Assembly: GCA_005765155.1 (NCBI GenBank)
Contig: VCCP01000004.1
Location: 434,001-498,000 of the forward strand
DNA length: 64,000 nt
Origin: Zelopaecilomyces penicillatus
Taxonomy: Eukaryota > Ascomycota > Sordariomycetes > Hypocreales > Pseudodiploosporaceae
Direction: 5' to 3'
This document shows, piece by piece, positions 1 to 10,960 of the stretch (the first letter of the stretch is position 1; the number at the start of each line of letters is the position of its first letter). Below the pieces are notes generated by a model, which was not told the origin of the DNA, did not search any database, and saw only the letters and a program-made list of their open reading frames with translations. A program made the position numbers and the translations under genes.

Positions 1-487
1 TTTTTACTCTGACTGATAAATATTTCCTTCTTTCTTCGACTCTTGCATCGTTTTGTAGCTCAGTCATCCAGGGGAACACACATAGCAAAGCAATATGTCG
101 TCATTTTAGCCTTGATTCGGCGACGAGCTGCCCACGTCTCCCATTCGTGTATGGAGTGAGACATCAACCCCAATGGCGCGATCGTACATGGTATCTTTGC
201 CCATACAACACACACACACACACTTAGACATGTTGCTCTCAAATGATTTCACAGTGGGTTCGTTCGCAGGACTGATTTGTGAAACAGGCAAATACGTGCT
301 TGATGTTGATATCTCGCCCTTGGGATAATGAGCAGGGGGGAGGACATGTAGACCAGAATATTAGTATACATAGTGGGAGGTCTGCCGGCTTGAGACAGAG
401 GGGTCTTCTCTCGTGTAATCGGTTTAATCTTATTGCTCTGTGTAGTTCTTGTGTATTCAATTAATAACAGGAGAATTATCAGACAAT
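1..487. other. Upstream region of the bicupin gene, no gene seen
   Basis: No supportable coding region was found here. It contains a short CA microsatellite near 206-223 and forms the promoter and 5' leader of the plus-strand bicupin gene that starts at 488. The overlapping ORFs in this stretch have no recognisable domain and look like chance frames. Confidence 0.5.
206..223. repeat. (CA)n microsatellite
   Basis: A short perfect CA dinucleotide run lies in the region upstream of the bicupin gene. Confidence 0.8.
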
Positions 488-2070
488 ATGAAGGTCGCTC
501 TTTTATCCGCCGTGGCTCTGTACTTGGCCAGCCATGCTGCTGCCGTCCCACAGCTAGCTCGTCGAGATGGCAAGTTTGCCGAAGGCCTGCCCATCAGCAA
601 AGATGGAAAGGGAGGTCCAATTGATGGTAAGTCGAGGGATTTCTAATACACGTATATACCTGCAGCTCTCTAACATCATCTTGTAGGAGGAACCAACCAC
701 GAACTCGATCTGCAAAACCCAAACAACCTCGGCCAACAGTCCACCGACAGCGGCATCGTACCCAACCTGAAATGGAGCTTCTCCGACTCCAAGACGCGCA
801 TCCTCAAGGGCGGTTGGGTCAGAGAGCAAGTCATCCAGGACTTGCCTCAGAGCCATGATATATCCGGCGCGCAGCAGCACCTCAAGAAGGGAGCTATCCG
901 AGAGATGCACTGGCACCGAGTTGTAAGTCACCAATTACTTGTGTAAGAGAACAAGGGCTAATTGCTTCAACTGTGTTCAGGCCGAATGGGGTTTTGTATA
1001 TTCTGGCAGCATCAGAATGTCTGCTGTCGACGAAAACGGCGTCTATCAGGTTGCCGATCTCAAGTACGGTGATGTCTGGTACTTCCCCAAGGGTGTGGCA
1101 CACACCGTGCAGGGTCTTGAGGACGAAAACGAGTTTCTTCTGGTCTTTGATGATGGAGACTTTGACAAGATTGGGTAGGGTGGCTTTTCAATTGCGCATA
1201 TATGTCTACAAAAGTATCGACATACTAATACTAACACATCCATAGCACCACCTTCAATATCGACGACTGGATCGCTCATACACCTAAATCCATCCTCGCC
1301 AAAAACTTCGGCGTCGACGAGTCCGTCTTCAACAGCCTCCCCTCGCCGAACCCTTACATTGTCAATGGCACCGTCGGCGACCGCAAGATCATAAACGCAC
1401 CGCCTGAAGCTGCTGGCGACGCGTCCTTTGTCTACCGTACGCTTCAGCACTCACCGGAGAAGATTGGTGGCACTGGTGGCGAGTTTTTCAAGATTGATTC
1501 AACGAATTTCCCTATTAGTAAGACGATTGCGGCGACGTATGTGACGCTCAAGCCGGGTGCGCTGCGGGAGCTACACTGGCATCCGAATGTGAGTTTTTTT
1601 CAACCCTGAATGCCATTTTTTCCTTCTGGTACTGCCTAATTTTGGCATTGTCCTGTAACATTTGCTAATATTTGCAAATTCGTCTGTCAAGGCTGAGGAA
1701 TGGCTGTACTTTCACAAGGGAACCGCTCAGGCTACTGTTTTCATCGGAAGCGGTGCCTCTCGAACCTTTAACTTCCGTTCTGGCGATACTGCCGTCTTCC
1801 CCGATAACTCTGGGTAAGCAAACCTCCCCCAGCATAGTACACAATTAGCAAAAGTACATCATCTAACATACCCCAAGACACTACATCGAAAACACCTCCA
1901 AGACTGAAGACCTTGTGTGGATCGAGATTTACAAGTCCGACCGCGTGGCCGACATCCCGCTCAGCCAATGGCTCGCATTGACTCCTCCCGATATTGTCGC
2001 CCAGACTCTCAAGGTGCCCCTTGAGTTTGTCGAAAGCCTCAAGAAGGAAAAGCAGGTTCTCATTGCGTAA
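488..2070 (+). CDS. Secreted bicupin, oxalate decarboxylase type
   Basis: Predicted exons 488-626, 687-922, 981-1174, 1246-1588, 1692-1813 and 1878-2070 join in phase to give 408 residues. The protein starts with a hydrophobic signal peptide (MKVALLSAVALYLASHAAA), so it is probably secreted or sent to the cell wall. Two cupin barrels follow, each with a metal site: His121, His123, Glu127 and His166 in the first; His300, His302, Glu307 and His346 in the second. The layout and length match the fungal and bacterial oxalate decarboxylase family (Mn-dependent, oxalate to formate plus CO2). Oddity: after the first cupin, where Bacillus OxdC carries the SENS lid with its catalytic glutamate, this protein reads FDKIGTTF. 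The exact reaction is therefore less certain than the fold. It converges tail-to-tail on the GH79 gene. Confidence 0.88.
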
Positions 2071-2259
2071 TCAGAACGTGCATTCGATCCATCGAGACAT
2101 CTCTCGATTCACTACGACAGATAATGCAGCGGGGGCCCAAGGTGATGAGATATTACAGTGCAATGTCACGAAAGATGGAGGGTGGATTGTACGCAAAATA
2201 CTGTAATTCTCTTCTATTCTTGTGTAATAAAACATGTACTATATATGCAGCTACTGCAA

Positions 2260-3872
2260 CTAGTTGATCTGCAAAACGACTGCTTCAGAAGCCGCAACAT
2301 CGACAACCAAGTTACCCAGACGATCGGCCTGGATCTTGGTGCCAGATGCTCTGCTTGTTACCCGCTTGGCCTTGCCCTGGGTATCAGCATCGTAAGCAAA
2401 CCCGTTAAAGGTGATGCCCGTCTGGTCACGAGCTCCACCAGCCGTCAACTTCATGACAGTCCAGGTAGATCTGGGTGTAACCTTGACGGTGTACTTCTTC
2501 GAGGTACGAGTGCTCCCAGAGTTTGAATCATACTCGCGGAGATTGAGGATCGCAATGCGCTGAAGCTTGTTGTTGACAAAAGCACCATAGCCCGAGTCGA
2601 CATGCTTGTCACCACCAAGGGCGAGCGTCATGACAGAGACGTCCTGAGACTTGCCCAGGAATGTGGCCGCAGCGAGCTTTCCGTAATACGGGGGCTTGGT
2701 CTGGAGAGTTCCGGTAGGTTGCCAGGCCGCATAGGGTGAGTTGACGGCTTGGTGGAAATGGATGCGCTTGATGACGTCTGTGGAAGCGGCAGTGAGTGAG
2801 AAATCCATGGCCCAGAGTCCAGAACCAAAGACATCCGAAAGACCGAGAGCGCCACCACCAAACAAGCTGTTGTGCTCGCCGAGGATGTAGTCACCAGGGG
2901 CGCTGGACACTCGCTTGGCGTAGTCGACGTGTTTGCGGATGCTGTTAGCCACGGCTGTGTGGTTCATCAAAGTTCCCTGCAATGTGACACCGGGAGCAGT
3001 AGCGCCGGCCATATAGTTATGCACCGACTTCTGAGTAACTCTATTGGCATTGTTTCCAAGCTTGGCGTAGATCTCATCAATAGGGATCTTAGACCCTGGC
3101 GAAGCCACAGACGGGAACATGTACTTGACATTGTCCGCCATATCTGGGCACGCCTTGCGCAAAAAGCCCTCGAAGCGCTTCGTCGCATCCAGCCACTCCG
3201 TTACATACTGAGCAGGCGAGTACGGGGCAGTTCGTCGGTTGGGCGTATACAAGTCCGGCTCGTTGCCCATCTCCCAGACCTCGAGCTTGCCGCGCAGGGC
3301 ATTGCAGGCCAGCGGCACGGTTGCCTCGAGCGTGTTGAAGCCGGAAGCGTTCTGCGTCGCGAGGTTGAAGTTGTGGGAGAACTTGGTGCCAGCGGGGAAG
3401 TTGGCGTAGGATTCGAAGAAGCTGGGGCCGATGCATTGCCACGCACCGGGGTCTGCGGACTTGCAGCTATTGGCGGTGGGGGTTGTTAAGGAGGCATCGA
3501 AGATCTGACGGTCGCTGTTGGAGTTGAAGATTCAGTATTAGTGGTGGTTTAGAGAGATGGAGTGGTAGTATACGGTGGGTTTCTTACGCAGAGTTTCCGC
3601 CGACTCGAAGAACCAGAGGGCTGCCCTGGGCCTGGGCGAGGTTGTCGATGAGGTTCTTGGAGTAGGTATTGGGATTGCTCTTGGAACCTGCAGATCCGTC
3701 ATCAGTCAATGCATCAAGCGAAAACTCGCTGTTTCTCGATTGATGTTGAAAACTCACCACCAAAGGCTGGGAAGCCAATCAACTCAAAGGAGAGAGTGAC
3801 ATAGGAGGAGTACAGCTTGGCATCCACCAAGGACTGCGACAGCAGCAGTAGTAAAGGAACAATCTTGGCCAT
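2260..3872 (-). CDS. Secreted glycoside hydrolase family 79 protein (beta-glucuronidase-like)
   Basis: Three exons read on the minus strand, 3758-3872, 3588-3687 and 2260-3514, give 489 residues in phase. The N-terminus MAKIVPLLLLLSQSLVDA is a signal peptide. The catalytic (beta/alpha)8 barrel shows the acid/base in GNEPD (Glu157) and the likely nucleophile in LGEHNS (Glu285). A C-terminal beta-sandwich of about 100 residues ends in VVDVAASEAVVLQIN, as in fungal GH79 beta-glucuronidases and related 4-O-methyl-glucuronidases. Expected role: release of glucuronic acid from arabinogalactan or proteoglycan side chains outside the cell. Linkage specificity cannot be read from sequence. Only about 190 bases separate its stop from that of the convergent bicupin gene. 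Confidence 0.88.
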
Positions 3873-5450
3873 GGTTGCAGAGTCGTTTGCAATATCTTTT
3901 CTTCTATTTTGCCCAGCTCAATCAGGCAAGCGACTCAAAAGGAACAAGAGACGAGAAATGCGACCTGTCGGCACCCGCCAGCTGCACCTTATATACCCGT
4001 GGGGTTGCCCTCTTCTTCTCCATCTTTCTTCCATTCATTCCCCCAGAGTCTTCTTCTGTTCCGTGCATACCTATCCCGCGTTTGTTTCCCCGGATGTTCC
4101 ACCTTGTCTCGGCTCCCACGGCCAGGTAAGAACAGGTGCCTGAATCTGGGAGACGGCCCATCGGCTGCAAATTTCTCCAGCTATCGGCGTGTCCCGTTTG
4201 CTGACTGGGATAGAGATGGGGAATCTAACTGTTGTGGGGTATGTCGGTCATCATTATTCAGTTACGAGGCTCAGGGTTTGATGACAACGCTGACACTGGT
4301 CCAGCGCTAGAGACGCCTACTACGGCATTGGGAGGGACGGATCTACAGGGTGGGACGAGTCTGTCAAGTTTCAACCGCAGCCACAAGAGATGCAGCCTCT
4401 GGTTTCCACCTATTGGCGATCTGGAGGGGTGGAGCAATCCCCACGTATCGAATACTCGTATACCACCATCATTTACACCAATAGGCGACCCGGATCATTT
4501 CCCCCATTGGCTGACAATGCTCCGATGGCAGTGGCGCGCTGAACGTCCAGATCAAACGGCAATTGTTCGTAGCGAAACAGACCATCCTGTTTGGGTAGGA
4601 AGCCTAATAGCATGGATATATATTTTATTACTCTATACCCTATTCTCTTTCACTGAGAAATCGCCTCACGGTGCGTGCAATCAAACTCTTGGAACGTTGT
4701 CTAGAGAGTTAGCAATCAATCACAACACTATACAAACGTCATTTGCTACAGATCAATTGGAACCTCAGTACATACATCAATGAGTGATGTAGCGCTACAA
4801 AGCTACGGGTTGCATTGCTTGAGCTCTACAGCCTTGAATGAATCACAATAACTTTCTTCCACACAAACATCTAACAAGCACTCTCTGTGGCCGGTATCAG
4901 TTCCATTCATCAATATTATCTTGCAACAAAGCATACGGGTCTTTGCCTTGGCTTCTTGAAAGCTCTTCCTAGATGTTGTTGTGTCTCACTGAGCGGATCT
5001 CGTAGGCGCGAGCAAGCGCTCGAGCTTACATAAATCATCTAATTTTGAGACTCTGTGTGTGCATTGTGCTAGTTGAAACATTTCCCCAGCCATCCCATCA
5101 CTTTTACGAAAACACTTCCATCTCGTCTGACACAAAACCCAGGTTCTTCTGACTTTCTTGTGACCACGTTCATGTGTATTCTTCTTCTCTATCTGGGTGC
5201 ACTGCTAGGTGTGCTATTTTATCTTGGACAAACTATATGACCAACATATGTCGTATAGTCTAACTCGATCTTTCCATTATTTTGTGGCCTTTTTTTCAAG
5301 CTATCCCGGCCGTTCACACCACGAGCATTGTGGCAATTGGGACCAATTGAATCCAGCGCCACAGAGAACCAGCCCATGGAGCATTGCCAGTACTATATTT
5401 CAGTACACATTATAATAAGCTATATAGACGGGTGGTAGACAAACGCATTA
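3873..5450. other. Gene-poor spacer, 1.6 kb
   Basis: Apart from the GH79 promoter, I see no supportable gene here. The longest plus-strand ORF (4232-4783) has no signal peptide, domain or family resemblance, and its composition is that of AT-rich noncoding DNA. The 3' UTR of the minus-strand C2H2 gene lies at the right end. Confidence 0.5.
3988..3995 (-). promoter_or_regulatory. TATA box candidate of the GH79 gene
   Basis: On the minus strand this reads TATATAAG, about 115 bases before the ATG at 3872. That is a plausible distance for a core promoter with a short leader. Confidence 0.45.
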
Positions 5451-7825
5451 TCAATATTGTCCCCTTGATGTCTTTAATCGTCCAGGATGGTCTTCATTTA
5501 GACTTGGTCGTTCCATTGCAGCCTCTGGTTGAGCTTGGGCAGTGACTGATGTTTCATCTTCATTTTGCGTCAGAGCATCAATATGCTGTCTAGTTTCCTT
5601 TTCCTGAAACTTTTGCTGCGCTGCCTGTTTTGCTTCATTTCGTCGCTCATATTTCTTTATTGCTGCCTCTAGGTGAGCCTTTGCTTCCTTGGTCTCGTCC
5701 AAAAAGTCTTCAAGCTCCATTCGCTTTTTTGCATCCTTTTCTAGATCCCTTCCTCTCAAATTTTCATCGTTAATTTCCTTTTCCTGGAAATTTTGCTGCG
5801 CTGCCTGTTCCGCTTCAAAATGTCGGTCAAGTCTCTTCATTACTACCTCTAGGCGAGTCTTGAGTTCTTTTCTCTGGTGGTTCACAATGTCTTCATACTC
5901 CTTTATCATCTTTGCTTTCCTTTCTAGACCACTTCCTCTCACATTTTCATCTTTGAGGTAGGAGGGTCTCTGGTCGAAAAGAGCAGCTTGTATTTGACGA
6001 TAATTTTCTTCCAAGAGTCGTAATACCTCGTGGTTGGATTTTGGGCTCATCACCCCGTTTGGTATTACATCATTCGACCCTTCCTCTGTATAATACCCAG
6101 CAGCACTCGTGTTATTAGGCAAAGATTCCTCAGTGCAATAGATCCCGTTGCTAATGTAGCCTTTTTTTGTTAGTGACTCTTATAACCCTTCCTGTTTAAT
6201 AACTTACGTGGCTCATATTTTTGGTTCAGTTCCTCATTGTCCTCTACTGTTGGTTCTGACTTGAAATGGACCGTAGAAACTGAACTGTGACTAGAATTCA
6301 CTTGACCATCATCCTCGTCTTCTGTTGCACGTGGAATTGCAAAGATGGCGAGTTGCTCTAGATGTGTCGCCAAATGTTTCCTAAAGCGGCCGGCATCAAC
6401 AACAATATCCTTGCCTTCTTTGGCCTGCCCTGCCGATTCCCTCTTTTCTCGAAGAGTAACGGACCAATCGTTACAAAAGGGACAACTCTGCGCCTTAATA
6501 TCGGTTGGATATTTCCTTCCGGCGGATTCTAGACTTTGTAGCTGATTCTGGGAAAACTGGCCATGCATTTTGAGGATATGCGATCTCAGATGCGCTGGAG
6601 CTGAGAACAATTCGTGATTGCACAATGAGCACGCATATTGAGATCTGTGGTTGTTTAATTCATGTTCAAACCACGAATTCCGGTCTGCAAAAAGTTCCGA
6701 ATCACACCCCGCTCCTCCAATTGTGCATGAGTAAGGCTTGAGGTCACAAAAGGCATGTATCCTATGCCAAATTAGCAAAGTCGAGAGTGAGTATCAGACT
6801 CTGAGCTTCAGTCTTGCATACCGCCACGTATTCTCCTGTTTCATAGACTGAAGAGTGAAGCAAATGGGACACTCAAAGGGTTCACCGTCCTTTGAGAGAT
6901 CGGCAAGCCGAGGTAGTTTAAGGGTAGAAAGATTGTATGTTGTAGTGGAAGCTGAGAAAAAGGACACCGCATCGTCTTCGTCTTCTTCAACTAGTATCGA
7001 TTGGAGCTTCTCGAGGTTCAGAGTGGTCGCTTTGCTGGACTGCAACAAAGTTGTAGCTGCTTCAGTTTCCTTCTCATTAGTATTTTCTTCGTCAACAGCG
7101 AGACGAGTTTTGTGGTCCCTGCAGTATTTTATGAATTTCCGGCGTTGTGCAATGGCCCTGCCTAATCTCTCCGCTAGGGATGAATGTTCCCTCAGTTTCA
7201 GCTTTGGGTGCTTTTCTTTCACGTAGTCAATGTCGAAATTGTCTGGGAAGGTTGTGCGTGAAGATTGGAGAGCTCGTTGGAAGCGGTTCTCGGGGGCTGT
7301 CTTCCTCACGAGCACACCGATTTTAAAGAGAAATTTAATAGCTTCTGATAGCAGATCAAGGCTTAATTGTAGCTCATCAAGTGGCTCTTCGTTAGAACTG
7401 TCGAATTCGATCAACCCGTCAACCATGTCCATGTCCATGTCCATGCCTATCGCCACATCTGGGGCTATACGCTCCCCTCTACTTATCAAGGTTACTGATT
7501 GAGAATTAGATCTCTGTGCTATCCAGAAGAATCAAAACATACAATCATGAATAGCTTCTAACATGTGATCCAGTTGCTGGTAAATCTGGTTGCGGATCTC
7601 GGGCGCCCCTAACAGTCGATGGTCCAACGAGAGCTTTGACTTTGGGTCTTGCAACGCCCCAAGGTTCCCAGTCCATAATATGAACCTCTCCATAGCGTCT
7701 ATGACTGCCTTAACAGCCATGGCATCCGATGCTCGATTTTTGAAGCCATTTATGAGACGAACAAAGCCTTGCTGCACCGTACGACTCTTTCCCGCAATCG
7801 TATGGCTGCGATCTTGTGTATCCAT
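5451..7825 (-). CDS. C2H2 zinc-finger protein with C-terminal coiled coil (fungal NLR-type finger cassette)
   Basis: Four exons read on the minus strand (7543-7825, 6822-7494, 6208-6761, 5451-6085) keep one frame and give 714 residues. An alpha-helical N-terminal region includes an acidic stretch and DMDMDMD. Next comes a Cys/His-rich block with ECPICF, a CDLKPYSC segment, YACSLCNHELF followed by HLRSHILKMH, and SCPFCNDW followed by RKHLATHLEQLAIFAIPR. This block is the degenerate C2H2 array common in ascomycete proteins that accompany NACHT/ankyrin and other allorecognition proteins. The C-terminus is a charged coiled coil built from two 61-residue repeats. The last intron fits only if the acceptor at 6086 (TACAG) is used; the nearer TTAG shifts frame. 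The gene is head-to-head with the DUF7580 gene. Its function is unknown, and nuclear or immune-like roles are guesses. Confidence 0.72.
5586..5951 (-). repeat. Internal 183-base tandem duplication encoding two coiled-coil repeats
   Basis: Positions 5769-5951 and 5586-5768 encode two 61-residue units. Each begins DENVRG or DENLRG and ends close to EQAAQQNFQEKE or KQAAQQKFQEKE. The units are identical at their ends and diverged in the middle, so this is an old in-frame tandem duplication inside the last exon of the C2H2 gene. Confidence 0.8.
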
Positions 7826-8155
7826 CGGCTCGACTTGAACACTCCCGTCTCAAAGAGTGTTGATATGACGAATGTGATGGTTTATTTGAGTTTATTGAGA
7901 AGGTCTGAATCGTATTTATTGCCTTAATCATCTCAATGAAATATTAATTTTGGACAACTACCTTTCGCAGAATCTGATTTTAAGTATGCCGGATGAGATC
8001 GAAGTCGCTAGAGTACGTTACCCCGCTTTGATCAGGGTGCTTGATTGGGGGATTGGTTGGATGCCAATGCCCAACATGTAGCAACGTCCTGTATACTGGC
8101 TCTCTCATGAGCCTGGTCACTTCGTGTTCATCTTCAAACGCAACAAATTCATGCT
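7826..8155. promoter_or_regulatory. Shared divergent promoter region, 330 bases
   Basis: This is the only DNA between the start codons of the minus-strand C2H2 gene and the plus-strand DUF7580 gene, so it must hold both 5' leaders and both core promoters. It is AT-rich around 7860-7960. I can name no specific operator. Confidence 0.5.
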
Positions 8156-10014
8156 ATGTCCGGATTCGAGGTTGCTGGAGTTGTTCTTGGGGCGTTTCCC
8201 CTTGCGATATGTGCTCTCGAAAAGTATCGTGAAGTAGCCACTCGACTTGGCCTATTCTATAGGATCAAGCTTGAGTACAGGAAATGTAGCAACGAGATTG
8301 AGCACCAACAGCTAATCTTCACGAGAAACTTGAAACAACTACTTCTTCCTTTGGTCGTCGACGACGATAAAATCCAAGAGCTAGTTGATGACCCAGGAGG
8401 CGAGGCATGGAAGAGTACATCAATCGTGCTCCTTCTTCAACAACGATTAAATGACTCCTACGAGCTATACCTGGAATATATAAAAGGTATGGAGCAGGTC
8501 ATGGAAAAGCTGTGCCATGAGTTCGCCATGGATGACGGTTTTATACAGTCCAAATTGGTAAGAAAGCGGCTTCTACAGTTATAGGAATCGGATATTAATG
8601 TTTTTAGAAAGACTCATTCCCAAAATGTAACAAAGATGAAGTCTGTACTCAAACGAGACGACTTAATGTACAGCCTCTACAAACTTAAATTCAGTATTGG
8701 CGAGGCTGTCCGAACCAAATTATTTGGAGAGCTCCAAGCATACAATGACAAGCTCGAGAAGCTTCTCGAATCAGGCGACAAAGTGGTATCCTTGGAGCAA
8801 AAAAGATCCCTAATGAAACACAACAGTTCCACTGAGGCTTCTATATGCGATGTCTGGATTCAAGCAGCGAGACTGTTTAAAGCGCTTACCGCAGTGTGGG
8901 AATGTAGCTGCAGTAACCAGCATCTCACAAAGTTATTACTCCAGCACAAGGTTACCAAAAGCGATCAGTTTGAGTTCTTCTTCATAAAGCCGCTATCTTT
9001 ATGTTGGGAGGTTCTAAGAGCAAGGATTATGCAAGGGGGCGATGAAGCAGTGGTTACGAAGTGCAGTACAGAGACGATTACGCTTGTTGAAACGAAACAC
9101 TACCATCAACCGAATCATCAATCATGCCGCCCGGCTAAATCTTCGATGAAAGGGAAGGGGAAGGGAACTGTTACAATGACAGAATTGCTGAGGTTAGAGA
9201 ACGTGCCTGATTTTATCAGTTGGATGGGCGCTTATTGATGAGTGACAGGCCACCGCCCTCAGTAACGCTTACGGCGATTCCAGATTCTAGATCAAGCATT
9301 CATCAGCCAATTACAAATCTGTGCAAAGATCTCCAAAGACTAGTTGGAGATTGCTGCGACTCCCTCTCAATAAATGGGGATGACTGTCGATATTCCGTCC
9401 ATGTTGTTTCTTCTCAGCGCAGAGACTGCATCACCTCAATCACGCTGGATCATATCTTACGCGGAAACGTATATCCCCCACCAACACGCCGTCAACGTTA
9501 TACAATATCTCTTGTTTTAGCATCCTCATTCCTTCAACTAGCCGAAACACCTTGGTTAACTTCCGCCTTTCGTCGTGAAGACATCACTTTTCTCAGCGAC
9601 CCTACCAATACGAGCGTCTTCTTACTGGACCAGCCACACATAGCACGCAGCTTTCACACTGCCCCGTCAACAAATGAGACGACCACAAATCTCACGCAAT
9701 CCCTGGATCAACTTGGGATTCTACTTTTAGAGTTGTGCTTTGGCAAGATGTTGGCAGATCATCCTTTGAGAAAGGCGTGGCCGGGAGGGGAGGATGAGAA
9801 GCAAAAGGGAGTGTTTGACGTCATGGCGGCGAGAGACTGGCAATGCGAGGTTGTTGAAGAAGCCGGCTCGGCTTACTCGGAGGCAGTCGCATGGTGTCTT
9901 GGAGGTAATCGGAGCACGTTACCGAAAGTTTGGAGGAGGGAAATGTTAAAGAAGGTCGTTTCACCGTTACAACGTTGTCAGGAATATTTTCTAGACTCTG
10001 GGGTAGTATATTAG
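8156..10014 (+). CDS. DUF7580-type fungal protein (degenerate kinase-like C-terminus)
   Basis: The N-terminus MSGFEVAGVVLGAFPLAI and the following helical region are typical of a large ascomycete family annotated as DUF7580, often listed near prion-inhibition and NLR-type genes. Proposed exons 8156-8557, 8636-9192 and 9249-10014 give 574 residues in phase. The C-terminal part (from about 9250) has LDQLGILLLELCFGK, resembling the helical lobe of an inactive protein kinase. The second intron (9193-9248) is well supported because it joins two ORFs exactly in frame. The first is doubtful: donor GTAAGA at 8558 is clear, but the good acceptor TTTTTAG at 8607 breaks the frame, and only the weak AAAG at 8635 keeps it. 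The gene may therefore carry a recent frame lesion. It is divergent from the C2H2 gene. Confidence 0.7.
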
Positions 10015-10960
10015 CGCGAAGCACTCGATGAGTTGAAGATGTGTTGACGGCGGCATCGTGCTGGAGATGTGAACTCAGCCGAGCAAATTGCGGTCGCACA
10101 CTGATTGACTGTTCTTTTCATGGTGTCCGGCATACAAAGGATAATTACGTGCTAGGCTCCTCTCTCCAATGATGTTCTAAAACAACCAAAATAAAATAAC
10201 CTATTCATATGTAATTATGAGGCTCAGTTTGAGGCTGCTCAACCAAAGTATGCACCATCATCAGACTTGCACGCGGGGAAGTTGTTGACGATGAGCATCC
10301 ATTGACCGCGACGCATATACCAAAGAGAGGGAAAGAGGGAGAGAGAAAGAGAGAAAAGAAAGGTCTGACACATGCTTTTTCTTACATCCGCCAAGTCCTA
10401 GGCAGCATCCATATATAAAGACCGAGCGGTCGGATCTTGTCCGTCAGCGCCACCCATTGGCCCACCTCATGACCAACCAACGCAAATTCGAACCCCACCG
10501 CATGTATGGAGACAAAGCTCGTGCATGAAACGCAAAGACGTCATTGTTTATGCACGCTCGGCATTGCACGGCATTGCACGGCAAGACTGAAGCAGACTAT
10601 CAAGAAATATGGATTCACTGACGACGACTAGGATGGCAATGAGAAATTATATGGCCTGACAAGAGGAGTTTTCAGTGGACTCTGGATAATGGAAGCTGCC
10701 TGAATGGGGTGGGGTTGATCGTCCTTTTATATAAAATACTACTATAGTAAGAATAATTGAACGTATATACATAAAGCGGCAAGCAATAAAGGGAAAATAA
10801 AACACAAAGAATCGAAGTCTTGAAAGATATACTAGAACCTAAAAAGGAAGAAACAAAGACTGAAATCATTCATTACGCTCCGCGAGTCCATACCAAGTCA
10901 TTCATTCACCCATCCGGCCTGCTGAAACTCTTCGAAAAGGGTACGTAAAAATGACTTGTC
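10015..10960. other. Intergenic region, no gene seen
   Basis: This contains a purine-rich GAGAGGGAAAGAGG-type tract near 10321-10360, a strong plus-strand TATA-like motif (TATATAAAG, 10412-10420) followed by a small palindrome ACCGAGCGGT, and a 10-base direct repeat GGCATTGCAC near 10560-10580. No recognisable coding sequence starts downstream of that TATA motif. Confidence 0.5.

Noticed and set aside
2872..3489. 205-codon plus-strand ORF
   Set aside because: It lies entirely antisense to the GH79 exon, has no domain, and is explained by codon bias of the real gene.
4232..4783. 183-codon plus-strand ORF in the spacer
   Set aside because: No signal peptide, domain or splice partners; composition resembles AT-rich noncoding DNA.
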